Positions 22,283-30,545 of a stretch of DNA of 33,100 nucleotides are shown here, one piece after another. The notes beneath the pieces were generated by a model. It worked only from the letters and a program-made list of their open reading frames with translations. It ran no database searches and was not told the origin of the DNA. Within the stretch, counting starts at the first letter, position 1, and every line of letters begins with the position of its first letter. The stretch is from positions 1-33,100 of the forward strand of contig JAKLGM010000009.1 of assembly GCA_022710685.1 (NCBI GenBank). Reading direction: 5' to 3'. The position numbers were made by a program, and so were the translations under genes. This DNA comes from Patescibacteria group bacterium. Lineage in GTDB: Bacteria > Patescibacteriota > Patescibacteriia > Patescibacteriales > UBA12465.

Positions 22283-23923
22283 ATGAAAAAGCCGATAAAA
22301 ATACAATTTCATCACATTATCTGGGCAGTTTTCTATGCCTTTTTATTCGCTTTAATCCTCAACCATTCCTTCCTCTATCTTGACCCGGACCTGGGCTGGC
22401 ATCTCAAAAGCGGCCAAGAAACCGCCCAAACCGGGTCTGTACCTCATATTAACACTATCAACTACACCCTAAACGGCGAACGCTGGGTGGACCATGAATG
22501 GCTGGCTAATCTAGGAATGCACTACGTCTATACTCATTGGGGTTATATCGTCCTGAGCTTGATCTTCGCGGCCATTGCCCTTTTGATTTTCATCCTGCTC
22601 CATCGCTGGATAAAAAAAGAATTCGTTACTCAGCCCAACCCTTGGCTCTTGATGCTTTTAGAATTAGTCGGCCTTTTGACAATCATCCCGCACCTGGGAA
22701 TCAGGGTGCAGGAGATAACAGCGCTGAGCTTGCTCCTATTATTCTTGATCTTATACTATTACGGCAAGAATAAAAAAATCTGGACCTTATTCTGGCTCCT
22801 GCCATTGTTTTATCTCTGGGCCAATTTACACGGCGGTTTCATTATCGGACCAGTAATTCTATTTCTTTTCTTGTGGGCAAAATTATTGGAAGGATTATTA
22901 AAACGCTTCCGCCCTTTTTCCTGGATAGACTTTTCCCAAGCCCTAACGGTTAAACAACTCGGCTTAGTTTTTATCTTTTCAATCTTGGCGACCGCCACAA
23001 CTCTCTTAACCCCTTATAAGCTAGAGCTCTTCTCCTTCTTAGGCAGCTACGGCAACACTTTTTATTTAAATCATATTATGGAATGGCTGCCACAATGGTC
23101 CTTCCCCTATGTCTATTGGCAATTCGGCTTCATCGCTACCCTCCTAGTGCTATTAGTATTGTGGCTGATTTATGTTATAAAAGGCCGGCGCGGCTGGAAA
23201 ATCAACATCTGGCAAACTGGGATAATTATCGCCCTAATGATTATGGCGATAAAATCCAGGCGCCACTTTCCACTATTATTCATTGCTTCCTTCCCCTGGT
23301 TGTTCTGGTTCTTAACCGAATTTTTAGATATCAAAAGCGGCTATTTCCAACTAAAACAAAAATTGACCAAATACCTGCTCCCGACATTTATAATCATTGT
23401 CCTCGTCCTCAGCACTGCCAACACTCTCCTGGCTACCAACTTCCACTCCCAGCCCTTCCAATCTTTCTGCGAAGACAAATATAACCCGGAAGATGGCGGT
23501 TTGCGCTATCCGTGTGCGGCCCTCAAATTCATCAAGCAATGGAAAGATTATGATAATTACCGCTTGCTCAATAATTTCGGCTGGGGCGGATTTTTCATCT
23601 GGACTTGGCAGGAAAAACAACTATTCATTGACGGCCGTTTGCCTCAAGCGCCATACCAGGGCCGCTCGCTCCTGGAAGAATATTGGGATTTTCAAGTTGA
23701 AGCTACAATTCCGGCCGCGCTAGAAAAACATCAGATTGAGATGGTCTTTATCGGCGATAGCCAAAATAAGGTGAAGTTAAATTGGCTGGAAAAAAACTTT
23801 ATGCTCCTAAACGAAGCCGAACTGAACAACACCCGCAATTATCTCCGAGAATATTTAGAACAAAGCCCGGAATGGAAAAGAATCTATAATGATGCTATCA
23901 GCATAATCTATGTTAAGAAATAA
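22283..23923 (+). CDS. Multi-pass membrane protein, possible GT-C-type glycosyltransferase
   Basis: A 546-residue protein with about 10-12 hydrophobic helices across residues ~10-390 and a soluble C-terminal part of ~130 residues. Near the N-terminus, after helix 1, is the conserved acidic motif DPDLGWHLKSG, followed by the DHEWLANLG segment. An acidic motif in the first outer loop is typical of GT-C enzymes that use lipid-phosphate sugars, but I cannot name a subfamily. The C-terminal part has NNFGWGGFFIW and FIDGRLPQAPYQG, seen in related hypothetical membrane proteins. It is first in a four-gene operon and overlaps the next gene by 14 bases, so translation is coupled. Confidence 0.7.
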   Translation: MKKPIKIQFHHIIWAVFYAFLFALILNHSFLYLDPDLGWHLKSGQETAQTGSVPHINTINYTLNGERWVDHEWLANLGMHYVYTHWGYIVLSLIFAAIALLIFILLHRWIKKEFVTQPNPWLLMLLELVGLLTIIPHLGIRVQEITALSLLLLFLILYYYGKNKKIWTLFWLLPLFYLWANLHGGFIIGPVILFLFLWAKLLEGLLKRFRPFSWIDFSQALTVKQLGLVFIFSILATATTLLTPYKLELFSFLGSYGNTFYLNHIMEWLPQWSFPYVYWQFGFIATLLVLLVLWLIYVIKGRRGWKINIWQTGIIIALMIMAIKSRRHFPLLFIASFPWLFWFLTEFLDIKSGYFQLKQKLTKYLLPTFIIIVLVLSTANTLLATNFHSQPFQSFCEDKYNPEDGGLRYPCAALKFIKQWKDYDNYRLLNNFGWGGFFIWTWQEKQLFIDGRLPQAPYQGRSLLEEYWDFQVEATIPAALEKHQIEMVFIGDSQNKVKLNWLEKNFMLLNEAELNNTRNYLREYLEQSPEWKRIYNDAISIIYVKK

Positions 23924-25235
23924 TCGCCAATTTATTGGAGTCGGAATTTTATACCTCTTACTGGCGCTAATCGCCCTGAACTTTTTACCTCTCAGACAAT
24001 TAAGCCTAGACCCCTCCGCGACTTACTCGGCCTGGCGTTATAGTTTTGCGGTTTACAGCTCCCTGATGTTGAGCCTCTTATTATTAACTGCGGCCTATAT
24101 CTGGCTGGGGCGAAAAACAAAAAGCTCCGAACCGCCGCTCAAATTATTAATTGGCTTGATTGCCCTGCTCTCTGTAATCTTGCTTTTTACCTTCCCGCTG
24201 GGGGCTTCAGACTTGTTCTTTTATATTTCTCAAGCTCGAGTTTGGAGTATCCATCATCTCAACCCTTATGCCCAAACTTATTTGAGCTTAAGCCAAGACG
24301 TTTTTTATCCTTTCCTAAAAAATAATTTCTGGGCTAATACTACCAGCCCCTATGGCCCGCTTTTCGTTATCGTTAGCGGCGGCCTCAGTTGGTTGGCTCG
24401 ATCCAGTCTTTTCGGCACTCTCTTAATCTTTAAAGCTGGAGTGGCTCTGGCCCATCTCTTTAATGTCTGGCTAATGGACAAAACCCTAGGTCGGCGCGCC
24501 GCTTGGCTCTATGGATTAAATCCCCTGATAATCTTTGAATTTCTCATTAATGGCCACAATGAAGTTCTGCTGATAAGCTTTACTTTACTGGCTTTCTATT
24601 TCTTCCACACTAAAAAAGACTCTATCCAAAACGGCCTGAAGATGATGACCGCCTTAGTCTTGGGGGTATTCATCAAATTTATTTCCCTGCCGCTGATTCC
24701 CTTTTGGGCTTTAGCCTACCTAAAAAAATTAAATAAGCCCTCCCAAAAAATTATTTTTGTTGCCGGCGCTTGCCTCCTGACAGCTCTGATAGCTTGCTTA
24801 GTCTATTTCCCCTTCTGGCAAGATTGGAGCATCCTGACCCACCCTATAACAAACCAGATGCGCTTCACTAATAAGATTCTGGTCTCGCCTCTGATTTTAG
24901 GGATATATCACCTCTTCCAGTTAAGCGGCGGCAATATCAGCTGGAGCCAAGCTGTCGGCTTCAGCCAATTAACCTGCTTGATATTTCTGGCTGTCTTGGG
25001 CTTCGGGGTATTAAAAAATTTCCGGCGCCTCACTCCGACCAGCCTGTTTTTTTCTAGTGTCGGAGCTATGGCCATCATGTATTTCTGCTTTTTCTCCTGG
25101 CTTATGCCTTGGTATTTAACCTTTTTCCTGCTATTATTGATAATAAATTATTCCCTGAAGAAAGAGCCCATTAATCTTCTCTTTATCCACGCCCTCACTA
25201 TTCTGGGCATCTTCTTTTACTCTATCTTACGCTAA
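23910..25235 (+). CDS. GT-C membrane glycosyltransferase, MptA/MptB (GT87)-like
   Basis: A 441-residue protein with about 12 membrane helices. After helices 1-3 it has LGASDLFFYISQARVWSIHH and NPYAQTY, then TSPYGPLFVIVSGG. Later come YGLNPLIIFEFLINGHNEV and FIKFISLPLIPFWAL. This order of motifs is typical of polyprenol-phosphate-mannose-dependent transferases of the MptA/MptB/GT87 group. It probably adds a sugar to an envelope glycan or lipid on the outer membrane face; donor and acceptor are unknown. It overlaps the gene before by 14 bases and is followed after 1 base by a methyltransferase. Confidence 0.75.
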   Translation: MLRNNRQFIGVGILYLLLALIALNFLPLRQLSLDPSATYSAWRYSFAVYSSLMLSLLLLTAAYIWLGRKTKSSEPPLKLLIGLIALLSVILLFTFPLGASDLFFYISQARVWSIHHLNPYAQTYLSLSQDVFYPFLKNNFWANTTSPYGPLFVIVSGGLSWLARSSLFGTLLIFKAGVALAHLFNVWLMDKTLGRRAAWLYGLNPLIIFEFLINGHNEVLLISFTLLAFYFFHTKKDSIQNGLKMMTALVLGVFIKFISLPLIPFWALAYLKKLNKPSQKIIFVAGACLLTALIACLVYFPFWQDWSILTHPITNQMRFTNKILVSPLILGIYHLFQLSGGNISWSQAVGFSQLTCLIFLAVLGFGVLKNFRRLTPTSLFFSSVGAMAIMYFCFFSWLMPWYLTFFLLLLIINYSLKKEPINLLFIHALTILGIFFYSILR

Positions 25236-25236
25236 T

Positions 25237-25971
25237 ATGGACTACCGTGATTTCAAACAACTAACCGAAAAATCTGACAACCATTTTTGGTATCGGGCGC
25301 GCCGCCGGTTAATCAAATATCTTTTGACCGGGGTCTTGAAACCAGGCGATAGCTCTACCCGCATATTAGAGATCGGCTGCGGCACCGGCTCCCAGCTATC
25401 ATTACTGCAAGAATTCGGTTCGGTCGAGGGCTTAGATATTGAACCGGAAGCTATAACCCTGGCGCGACAGAACGGTTTTGCCGCCAAAGTTTTTGATTTA
25501 GAGAAAGATAATTTCCCGGACAATAGCTACAGCGCCATCGCTGCCTTTGATGTTTTAGAGCACTTGCAAGATGATGCGGCCACTCTCAAAAAAATCAGCG
25601 CCGCCCTAGCCCCCGGGGGCTATTTCTTCTTTACCGTACCGGCCAACCCCTGGCTTTTCAGCCCGCATGATAAAGCTATGGGCCACTATCGCCGCTACAG
25701 CTTGAAGGAGATAAAAGCTAAGATTGCCGCTGCCGGGCTTCAGGTAGAAGAAACCGGCCGGTGGAATTTCTGGCTTTTTCCTGCTATCATATTAATACGC
25801 TTAGTAAAGAAAATTTGGCCGGCAAAAAATCAGCCTCGCTCCGAATCCCGCCCCCTGCCGCCAATAATAAACTGCCTGCTCTATCGCATCTTAAACACCG
25901 AAACCGCCCTCATTAAGCGCCACATTAAGCTCCCCTGGGGGCTCACAATCTATGGCCGCGCCCGCAAATAA
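25237..25971 (+). CDS. Class I SAM-dependent methyltransferase
   Basis: 244 residues. N-terminal SDNHFWYRARRRLI is common in methyltransferases of glycan and lipid loci. Motif I is RILEIGCGTGSQLS (~46-59). The acidic residue after the next strand is in GLDIEPEAI. Motif IV region is AFDVLEHLQDD, followed by LAPGGYFFFTVPANPWLF. A C-terminal region with HYRRYSLKEI and a hydrophobic WLFPAIILIRLV segment suggests membrane contact. Substrate unknown; operon position suggests a glycan or lipid carrier. It overlaps the GT2 gene by 20 bases. Confidence 0.83.
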   Translation: MDYRDFKQLTEKSDNHFWYRARRRLIKYLLTGVLKPGDSSTRILEIGCGTGSQLSLLQEFGSVEGLDIEPEAITLARQNGFAAKVFDLEKDNFPDNSYSAIAAFDVLEHLQDDAATLKKISAALAPGGYFFFTVPANPWLFSPHDKAMGHYRRYSLKEIKAKIAAAGLQVEETGRWNFWLFPAIILIRLVKKIWPAKNQPRSESRPLPPIINCLLYRILNTETALIKRHIKLPWGLTIYGRARK

Positions 25972-26710
25972 AACTCTGGTGGACTTTTGCCTGCCAGTCT
26001 ATAACGAAGAAAGAATCCTGGAAGACAGCGTCCTGAAACTTTTTAATTGGCTCCAACAAAACGACCAACCCTATGATTGGCGCCTCACCATTATCAGCAA
26101 TGGCTCAACCGACAATTCCTTCGCTTTGGGCCAGAAACTTTCCGACCGCTTTCCTTCCCTGATCTCAATCGTCAATATCCCTCAACCCGGCCGCGGCCAA
26201 GCCTTGAAAAAATACTGGCAAGAAAGTCCGGCCGATATCTTGGTCTATATGGATATTGACTTAGCCGTCGATCTCAAGAATATCCCGGCCCTGATTAGCC
26301 CGCTCCAAGAAAAAAATTACGAGTTAGCTATCGGTTCCCGCCTCCTGCCCGAATCCCATATTGACCGCTCCTTCATCCGTGAATTGAGCTCGCAAACATA
26401 CAACTTCTTGTCGCGCCTGATATTAGGACATCGCTTTTCCGATATGCAATGCGGTTTCAAGGCCGTTGCCGCTCCCAGCTTCAAAAAAATCGCTGCCTTC
26501 ATTCAAGACCCTCATTGGTTTTTTGATACTGAATTAATCGTCCTCATCAAAAAAAGCGGCGGCCGGGTCAAAGAAGTACCGGTCGACTGGCAAGAAAACC
26601 GCTATGACAAGCGCCAAAGCAAAGTCAAACTGTTCCGCGATTCCTGGAAATTTTTTAAGAACTTGGTCAGATTCCGCTGGCGTCTAGGCCGCCTAAAAGG
26701 ATTAAAATAA
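25952..26710 (+). CDS. GT2 glycosyltransferase, dolichol/polyprenol-phosphate sugar synthase-like
   Basis: 252 residues of a GT-A fold. DFCLPVYNEERILEDS is at the N-terminus, then IISNGSTDNS. The acidic metal site is VYMDIDLAVD (DxD), and SDMQCGFKAV is typical of DPM1-type enzymes. Later comes HWFFDTELIVL. There is no C-terminal membrane helix. Such enzymes charge a polyprenyl phosphate with mannose or glucose, which would feed the GT-C transferases encoded upstream. That pathway link is inferred. Last gene of the operon, followed by a strong terminator. Confidence 0.87.
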   Translation: MAAPANKTLVDFCLPVYNEERILEDSVLKLFNWLQQNDQPYDWRLTIISNGSTDNSFALGQKLSDRFPSLISIVNIPQPGRGQALKKYWQESPADILVYMDIDLAVDLKNIPALISPLQEKNYELAIGSRLLPESHIDRSFIRELSSQTYNFLSRLILGHRFSDMQCGFKAVAAPSFKKIAAFIQDPHWFFDTELIVLIKKSGGRVKEVPVDWQENRYDKRQSKVKLFRDSWKFFKNLVRFRWRLGRLKGLK

Positions 26711-26738
26711 AACAGCCCCGCTAGGAGGCTGTTTTTTT
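26711..26738. terminator. Bidirectional terminator between convergent operons
   Basis: AACAGCC, short loop, GGCTGTTTTTTT on the plus strand, with a T-rich run on the minus strand as well. It ends the glycosylation operon (+) and the 30444-26748 operon (-). Confidence 0.8.
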
Positions 26739-26747
26739 ATTTGATGA

Positions 26748-27134
26748 TTATTTCGGTAAATATTTTCTAAATTTCTTCTGTTCTTCCTGTTTCTGTCGTA
26801 ACTGAGGCAAGCGGCGGAATTGCTTGAACAAGAACCAAAGCCAAACTAAAATTTCAATCGCCCAGAAAAGAATCCAGAATCTAGCTCCCAAGAAGGGTAC
26901 TTCTTCATAGTTGAAGAAACAGATGAATAGGCCGACAATGGCGTTAGTCAAGAAAAAATTATAAAAGTTGGCTCGCAGCAGAGCGAAAGAATCTTTGCGT
27001 TTTTTGTAGATAAACATTATCACCGCCAAGATTACAAGGGCCAAAGTAAAAGCGACCAAAAAAATCTTGAACCAAGGCACGAGCGGCAGATAATAATAGT
27101 TGAACCAAAAACGCGGAGTGAACAAATTTCCCAT
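26748..27134 (-). CDS. Uncharacterised three-helix membrane protein
   Basis: 128 residues with an aromatic N-terminus (MGNLFTPRFWFNYYYLPLVP), hydrophobic segments at about 22-44, 58-75 and 82-102, and a strongly basic and Gln-rich cytoplasmic tail (LRQKQEEQKKFRKYLPK). There is no signal peptide or enzymatic motif. I recognise no named family, though similar short proteins are common in CPR genomes. Last gene of the operon, 10 bases after the methyltransferase. Confidence 0.65.
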   Translation of the reverse strand: MGNLFTPRFWFNYYYLPLVPWFKIFLVAFTLALVILAVIMFIYKKRKDSFALLRANFYNFFLTNAIVGLFICFFNYEEVPFLGARFWILFWAIEILVWLWFLFKQFRRLPQLRQKQEEQKKFRKYLPK

Positions 27135-27144
27135 AAAATTAAGG

Positions 27145-27684
27145 TTATTTTACAAATACCAGGCCATAATGAGACTTACCCGGAGTGAATTCTTCCGCTA
27201 ATTCCAGCTTTAACTTGCTAATAGCCGTCTTGAGTTTATCCCGGCTGATTAGTTGGCTGGCGGCGGGACCGAAAGGATGATCCTCGTTCCAATCCACAAT
27301 AATTAGGCGTCCGCCTGGCTTTATCATTCTAATCGTTTCTTTCAACATGTCAATGCTCTTGTCGGCCTGGTGTAAAACATTAATCAACAAAGCGGCATCT
27401 AGCTTGTCAGCTTCGATCTTGGTAGCACCAAATATTTCTAAATTGCTCCAAACTGTTTCAACTTGGGGCAGATTCTCCAAACGGGCCCTTTGGGAAATTT
27501 CATCCAGAGCCGTCTGGATGATATCAACAGCATAGACTTTGCCTTTTTTCCCGACTAAATGAGCCAGAGGAAAAACTAAAAAACCAAAATTACCGCAACC
27601 CAGATCGGCTACTTGGAGGAAGTCCTGATGCGGAATCTTTTTCAGGATCACCTCAACGTTAAGCAAATTATTTTTAGCAATCAT
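27145..27684 (-). CDS. Class I SAM-dependent methyltransferase (UbiE/MenG-like fold)
   Basis: 179 residues with motif I VADLGCGNFGFLVFPLA (~26-42), an acidic residue in KVYAVDIIQ, and motif IV LDAALLINVLHQ. MIKPGGRLIIVDW and a short C-terminal strand (HYGLVFVK) complete the fold. It is compact, with no extra domain, so the substrate cannot be inferred. It lies between the RodZ-like gene (4 bases) and the small membrane protein (10 bases). Confidence 0.82.
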   Translation of the reverse strand: MIAKNNLLNVEVILKKIPHQDFLQVADLGCGNFGFLVFPLAHLVGKKGKVYAVDIIQTALDEISQRARLENLPQVETVWSNLEIFGATKIEADKLDAALLINVLHQADKSIDMLKETIRMIKPGGRLIIVDWNEDHPFGPAASQLISRDKLKTAISKLKLELAEEFTPGKSHYGLVFVK

Positions 27685-27688
27685 ATGT

Positions 27689-28357
27689 TTATTCCACTAA
27701 TATTTGGCGGGTAACGGTCCGTTCCCGACTATATTTTTTCTTAGCTTTGACAATAATGATATTAACGCCTTTCTTGAGGGCGATATTTTGGGAAAAAGCA
27801 CCGGCGCTATCTATTAAGATCGCTTGGCCATTAACGGAAACATCGCTTTCCGGCTCGGTCTGACCGACAATATTGACTGTCATCTCGCGCCGCACTTCAT
27901 TGCCACTCGGTTCTAATATTTCTAGATCAGGCGGGGCGGTAATTTTTTTTAAATAAAATCCCAGATACAAAACACAACCGCAAAGGACGAAAAGAATGAT
28001 CAAATTACGGAAAACTTTAGGGAAAATAATCAGCTTATGCTTCTTCACCACTTTTTTGGAAAAGACGTCATCATCTTCAGTTTGATAAATCTGACGCTCT
28101 TTAACGAAATTTTTCAGGATAGTTTTCCGATCCAGTCCCAAAAGATCAGCATATTGGCGCAGGAAAATCTTGCCATAGATACCCCCCGGCAGAAGCGCAT
28201 AATCTTCTTCTTCCAAGGCCTGAACGTATTCCACTTTTACTTTCAATCTACGAGCTACCTGCTCCCGAGTCCAAGCTTTTTCGGTTCGAGCCAGGCGTAA
28301 TTGGTCGCCAATACTTTTATACTCCGATAATACCGGACGGGCGGTGAAAGCAGTCAT
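27689..28357 (-). CDS. RodZ-like membrane protein with N-terminal HTH
   Basis: 222 residues from the chosen ATG. Residues ~15-80 form a RodZ/HTH_25 type helix-turn-helix (IGDQLRLARTEKAWTREQVA and LPGGIYGKIFLRQYADLLG). A basic juxtamembrane stretch (KKVVKKHKL) precedes one membrane helix (~115-135). Outside is an Ig-like beta domain starting PPDLEILEPSGNEV and ending TVTRQILVE. RodZ links the cell-shape cytoskeleton to the wall machinery; no mreB or other rod gene is in the window. A frame also opens at 28384, but that would overlap the upstream gene and add a hydrophobic stretch unusual before an HTH. Confidence 0.8.
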   Translation of the reverse strand: MTAFTARPVLSEYKSIGDQLRLARTEKAWTREQVARRLKVKVEYVQALEEEDYALLPGGIYGKIFLRQYADLLGLDRKTILKNFVKERQIYQTEDDDVFSKKVVKKHKLIIFPKVFRNLIILFVLCGCVLYLGFYLKKITAPPDLEILEPSGNEVRREMTVNIVGQTEPESDVSVNGQAILIDSAGAFSQNIALKKGVNIIIVKAKKKYSRERTVTRQILVE

Positions 28358-28365
28358 AGCAAAAA

Positions 28366-29064
28366 TTATTGGGGTAGACAACAAACTAATGGGTTGGCTG
28401 GATCACTTCCAGCCGGACAAGGCCGATCAGTCTTACAGTCGCGACCAGCGCTCGCCGCCATACAAGCATAACCTTGACCAGCGCCCTCGCAAGTTTTTGC
28501 CTTACAACATTTGATATTAGGATTATCAGCATTATCACCCAAACATAGACCGGTAATACAGGAATCACCCAAACTCTTGTCCATACAAGAATATCCCTTA
28601 TCGCCATATTTTTGGGAGCAGATATCACCGGCACCAGTAACCGAAGGCCGGCTGATAGTACCGGACCAATTAAGGCCAAGGGCAGTCATGGAAAACTTAA
28701 CAATCATATAACTGCCAAAGACAATGGCCAAACCGACGACTGAACCAATTAATATCTTTTTGCCCTTCTCTACCGTCTGGGCATTGCCGCCGGAAATTAG
28801 GAACATAAAGCCGCCGACGACAAACATCAAGAGAGTCAAAGAACCGACTATGCCTAGGATCCATTGCATTACGTTAACTATAAGCTGGACGCCGTCATTC
28901 AACGTATAATTGCCGCAATTAACTGCACCAGTCGGGCACTTGCCACCGGTCTCAGACGGCAACAGGCCGCGGTCGGCCGCTTGCACTGCCAAAAAAGGCA
29001 AGATGACAAACAAACAAATGGCGGCGGCGATAATAAAATTCTTCTTGGAAAAAATATTTTTCAT
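28366..29064 (-). CDS. TrbC/VirB2-like protein with C-terminal 12-cysteine tail
   Basis: 232 residues. The signal peptide ends near VQAAD, followed by a loop with two cysteines (GGKCPTGAVNCGNYTL), helix 1 (~55-78), loop FMFLISGGNAQT, KGKKILIGS, and helix 2 (~95-118). This is the same architecture as the pilin cluster. From about residue 145 it carries two tandem six-cysteine modules, each C-x(8-10)-C-x8-C-x(4-5)-C-x11-CC with a shared GY(S/A)CM element. These are likely disulfide-stabilised and extracytoplasmic. It sits 9 bases after the solute-binding lipoprotein and 8 before the RodZ-like gene. Confidence 0.8.
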   Translation of the reverse strand: MKNIFSKKNFIIAAAICLFVILPFLAVQAADRGLLPSETGGKCPTGAVNCGNYTLNDGVQLIVNVMQWILGIVGSLTLLMFVVGGFMFLISGGNAQTVEKGKKILIGSVVGLAIVFGSYMIVKFSMTALGLNWSGTISRPSVTGAGDICSQKYGDKGYSCMDKSLGDSCITGLCLGDNADNPNIKCCKAKTCEGAGQGYACMAASAGRDCKTDRPCPAGSDPANPLVCCLPQ

Positions 29065-29073
29065 ATAGATAAA

Positions 29074-30444
29074 TTATTGACTCAAAGTTTGCTGAACGCG
29101 ACTGGCGGCCAACCCCATAGCTTCCGGGATTCTGGTTTCGTCAGCCATCGCACTGTCAATCATATCAGCAAAAGCATTTTCAGCGGCCGTAGCATTATAG
29201 CCCCGATACCAACTCTTGGCGGTCAAAACTTGATTGGCAAAAACTCCAATCTCCGGGTCTTCTCTTTGGTCCTTAATTAGAGCTCTCAAAGCGGTCGGCT
29301 TTTTCGTCTTAGCCAGATAAGCTTTGACCTGGTCCGGATTAGCCATATATTGGACAAAGTCCCAAGCTTCATTGCTATGAGCGCTCTTTTTGGCGACAAC
29401 GTTCACCCAATAATTAGCAAAGTTGGTGTCAGCGGTGGCGCCTTCAATTTGCAGTAATTTAGCTACGCCAAAATTTAGTTTCGGCGCCCGCGCCTTGATG
29501 GTTGGTAAATGGTAAGCATAACCGAACATAAAAGCTAAGTTGCCGCTCACAAAAGCATCCAGCGAAGTGTTCAGATCATTATTCCAAGAATAAACTTCTT
29601 TGACTGGGTTGGAAAAATCAGTATAGAAACGCAAAGCGCTGTAACCCGGATTATAGCTTTGATCTTTCGAATTAACCGGGATCTGATGGAAAGATACCCC
29701 GCCGTTAGTAATCATCTGGGAGCCGTTCTGCATCATCAGGGCCGACAAGATATCACTGTATCTTTCAATATTACGGCTAGTGCCCAAAGCCACACCGGAT
29801 TGAATAATATTTCCTTTCAGGTCTTGTTTGGTCAATTTTTTGACAGTCTGCTGAAACTCTCTATTCCAATAAGCCGGGATATCAGTAATGCCGGCGTTAT
29901 TTAATAAGTCGCGATTATAATACAAAGCCAAAGTATCAAGCGCCATGGGCAAACCGTAAATCTTGCCGTCAATCACCACATCGTCATAAACGACATCGAC
30001 AAAATTATCTTTGATATTCTTCGGAGTGGGGCTGATTGTATTTCTAGTTTCCGGAATAATCTGTTTCTGCAAACCGCCGGAAAGAACCGGAAAGACCATC
30101 GGAATCTGAGCCGGGGTTGGCACTATCTTGCTCTGATATTTTCGCACCCAGGTATTATTTATCGCAAAAATATCCGGGCCGCGATCTTCAGCAAAAGCGT
30201 TCAAAAGCTCGGACTCATATTCGTTGTAGCGGAACTTGCGGTAGTTGATGGTGATAAAAGGATGCAGCACTTTATAGCTTTCAATAATCGGAGCTAAGTC
30301 ATCAGAGTTATCCCAAACACCCCAGATGGTTAAAGTCAGGGGTTTCATAGATTGTTGGGTTTGTTGCGCGCTCGGCTTACAGCCGAAACCAGAGGTCAAA
30401 ATAAAGACAAAAAGCAAAGAGAGAGCAATTATTTTTTTGTTCAT
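29074..30444 (-). CDS. Extracellular solute-binding lipoprotein (ABC sugar-type, family 1)
   Basis: 456 residues. The signal peptide ends in a lipobox FILTSGFGC (Cys near residue 22), then a Gln/Ser-rich tether. The mature part begins LTLTIWGVWDNSDDLAPIIE, typical of MalE/UgpB-type proteins, with ADTNFANYWVNVVAKKSAH and EAWDFVQYMANPD near the end. It binds a sugar or peptide for import. No permease or ATPase gene is adjacent, so the transporter partner lies elsewhere or the protein has another role. The ATG at 30444 is chosen over 30495 because it gives a proper signal peptide, and the longer frame would cover its own promoter. Confidence 0.87.
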   Translation of the reverse strand: MNKKIIALSLLFVFILTSGFGCKPSAQQTQQSMKPLTLTIWGVWDNSDDLAPIIESYKVLHPFITINYRKFRYNEYESELLNAFAEDRGPDIFAINNTWVRKYQSKIVPTPAQIPMVFPVLSGGLQKQIIPETRNTISPTPKNIKDNFVDVVYDDVVIDGKIYGLPMALDTLALYYNRDLLNNAGITDIPAYWNREFQQTVKKLTKQDLKGNIIQSGVALGTSRNIERYSDILSALMMQNGSQMITNGGVSFHQIPVNSKDQSYNPGYSALRFYTDFSNPVKEVYSWNNDLNTSLDAFVSGNLAFMFGYAYHLPTIKARAPKLNFGVAKLLQIEGATADTNFANYWVNVVAKKSAHSNEAWDFVQYMANPDQVKAYLAKTKKPTALRALIKDQREDPEIGVFANQVLTAKSWYRGYNATAAENAFADMIDSAMADETRIPEAMGLAASRVQQTLSQ

Positions 30445-30466
30445 ATGGTTATAATAAGCTAATTTC

Positions 30467-30495
30467 ATTATAACAGAAAAGCCCTGGAAGGACAA
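30467..30495 (-). promoter_or_regulatory. Promoter of the five-gene operon 30444-26748
   Basis: Minus strand: TTGTCC, 17-base spacer, TATAAT (30467-30472). The leader is about 15 bases. Confidence 0.6.
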
Positions 30496-30518
30496 TAAAA
30501 CCGCCCCGGAAAGGGCGG
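30496..30518 (-). terminator. Terminator of smc
   Basis: Minus strand: CCGCCC, 6-base loop, GGGCGG, then TTTTATT. It lies 27 bases past the smc stop and directly abuts the next promoter. Confidence 0.75.
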
Positions 30519-30545
30519 CTAGAATAAGCTTGATAAAGCCCGAGC

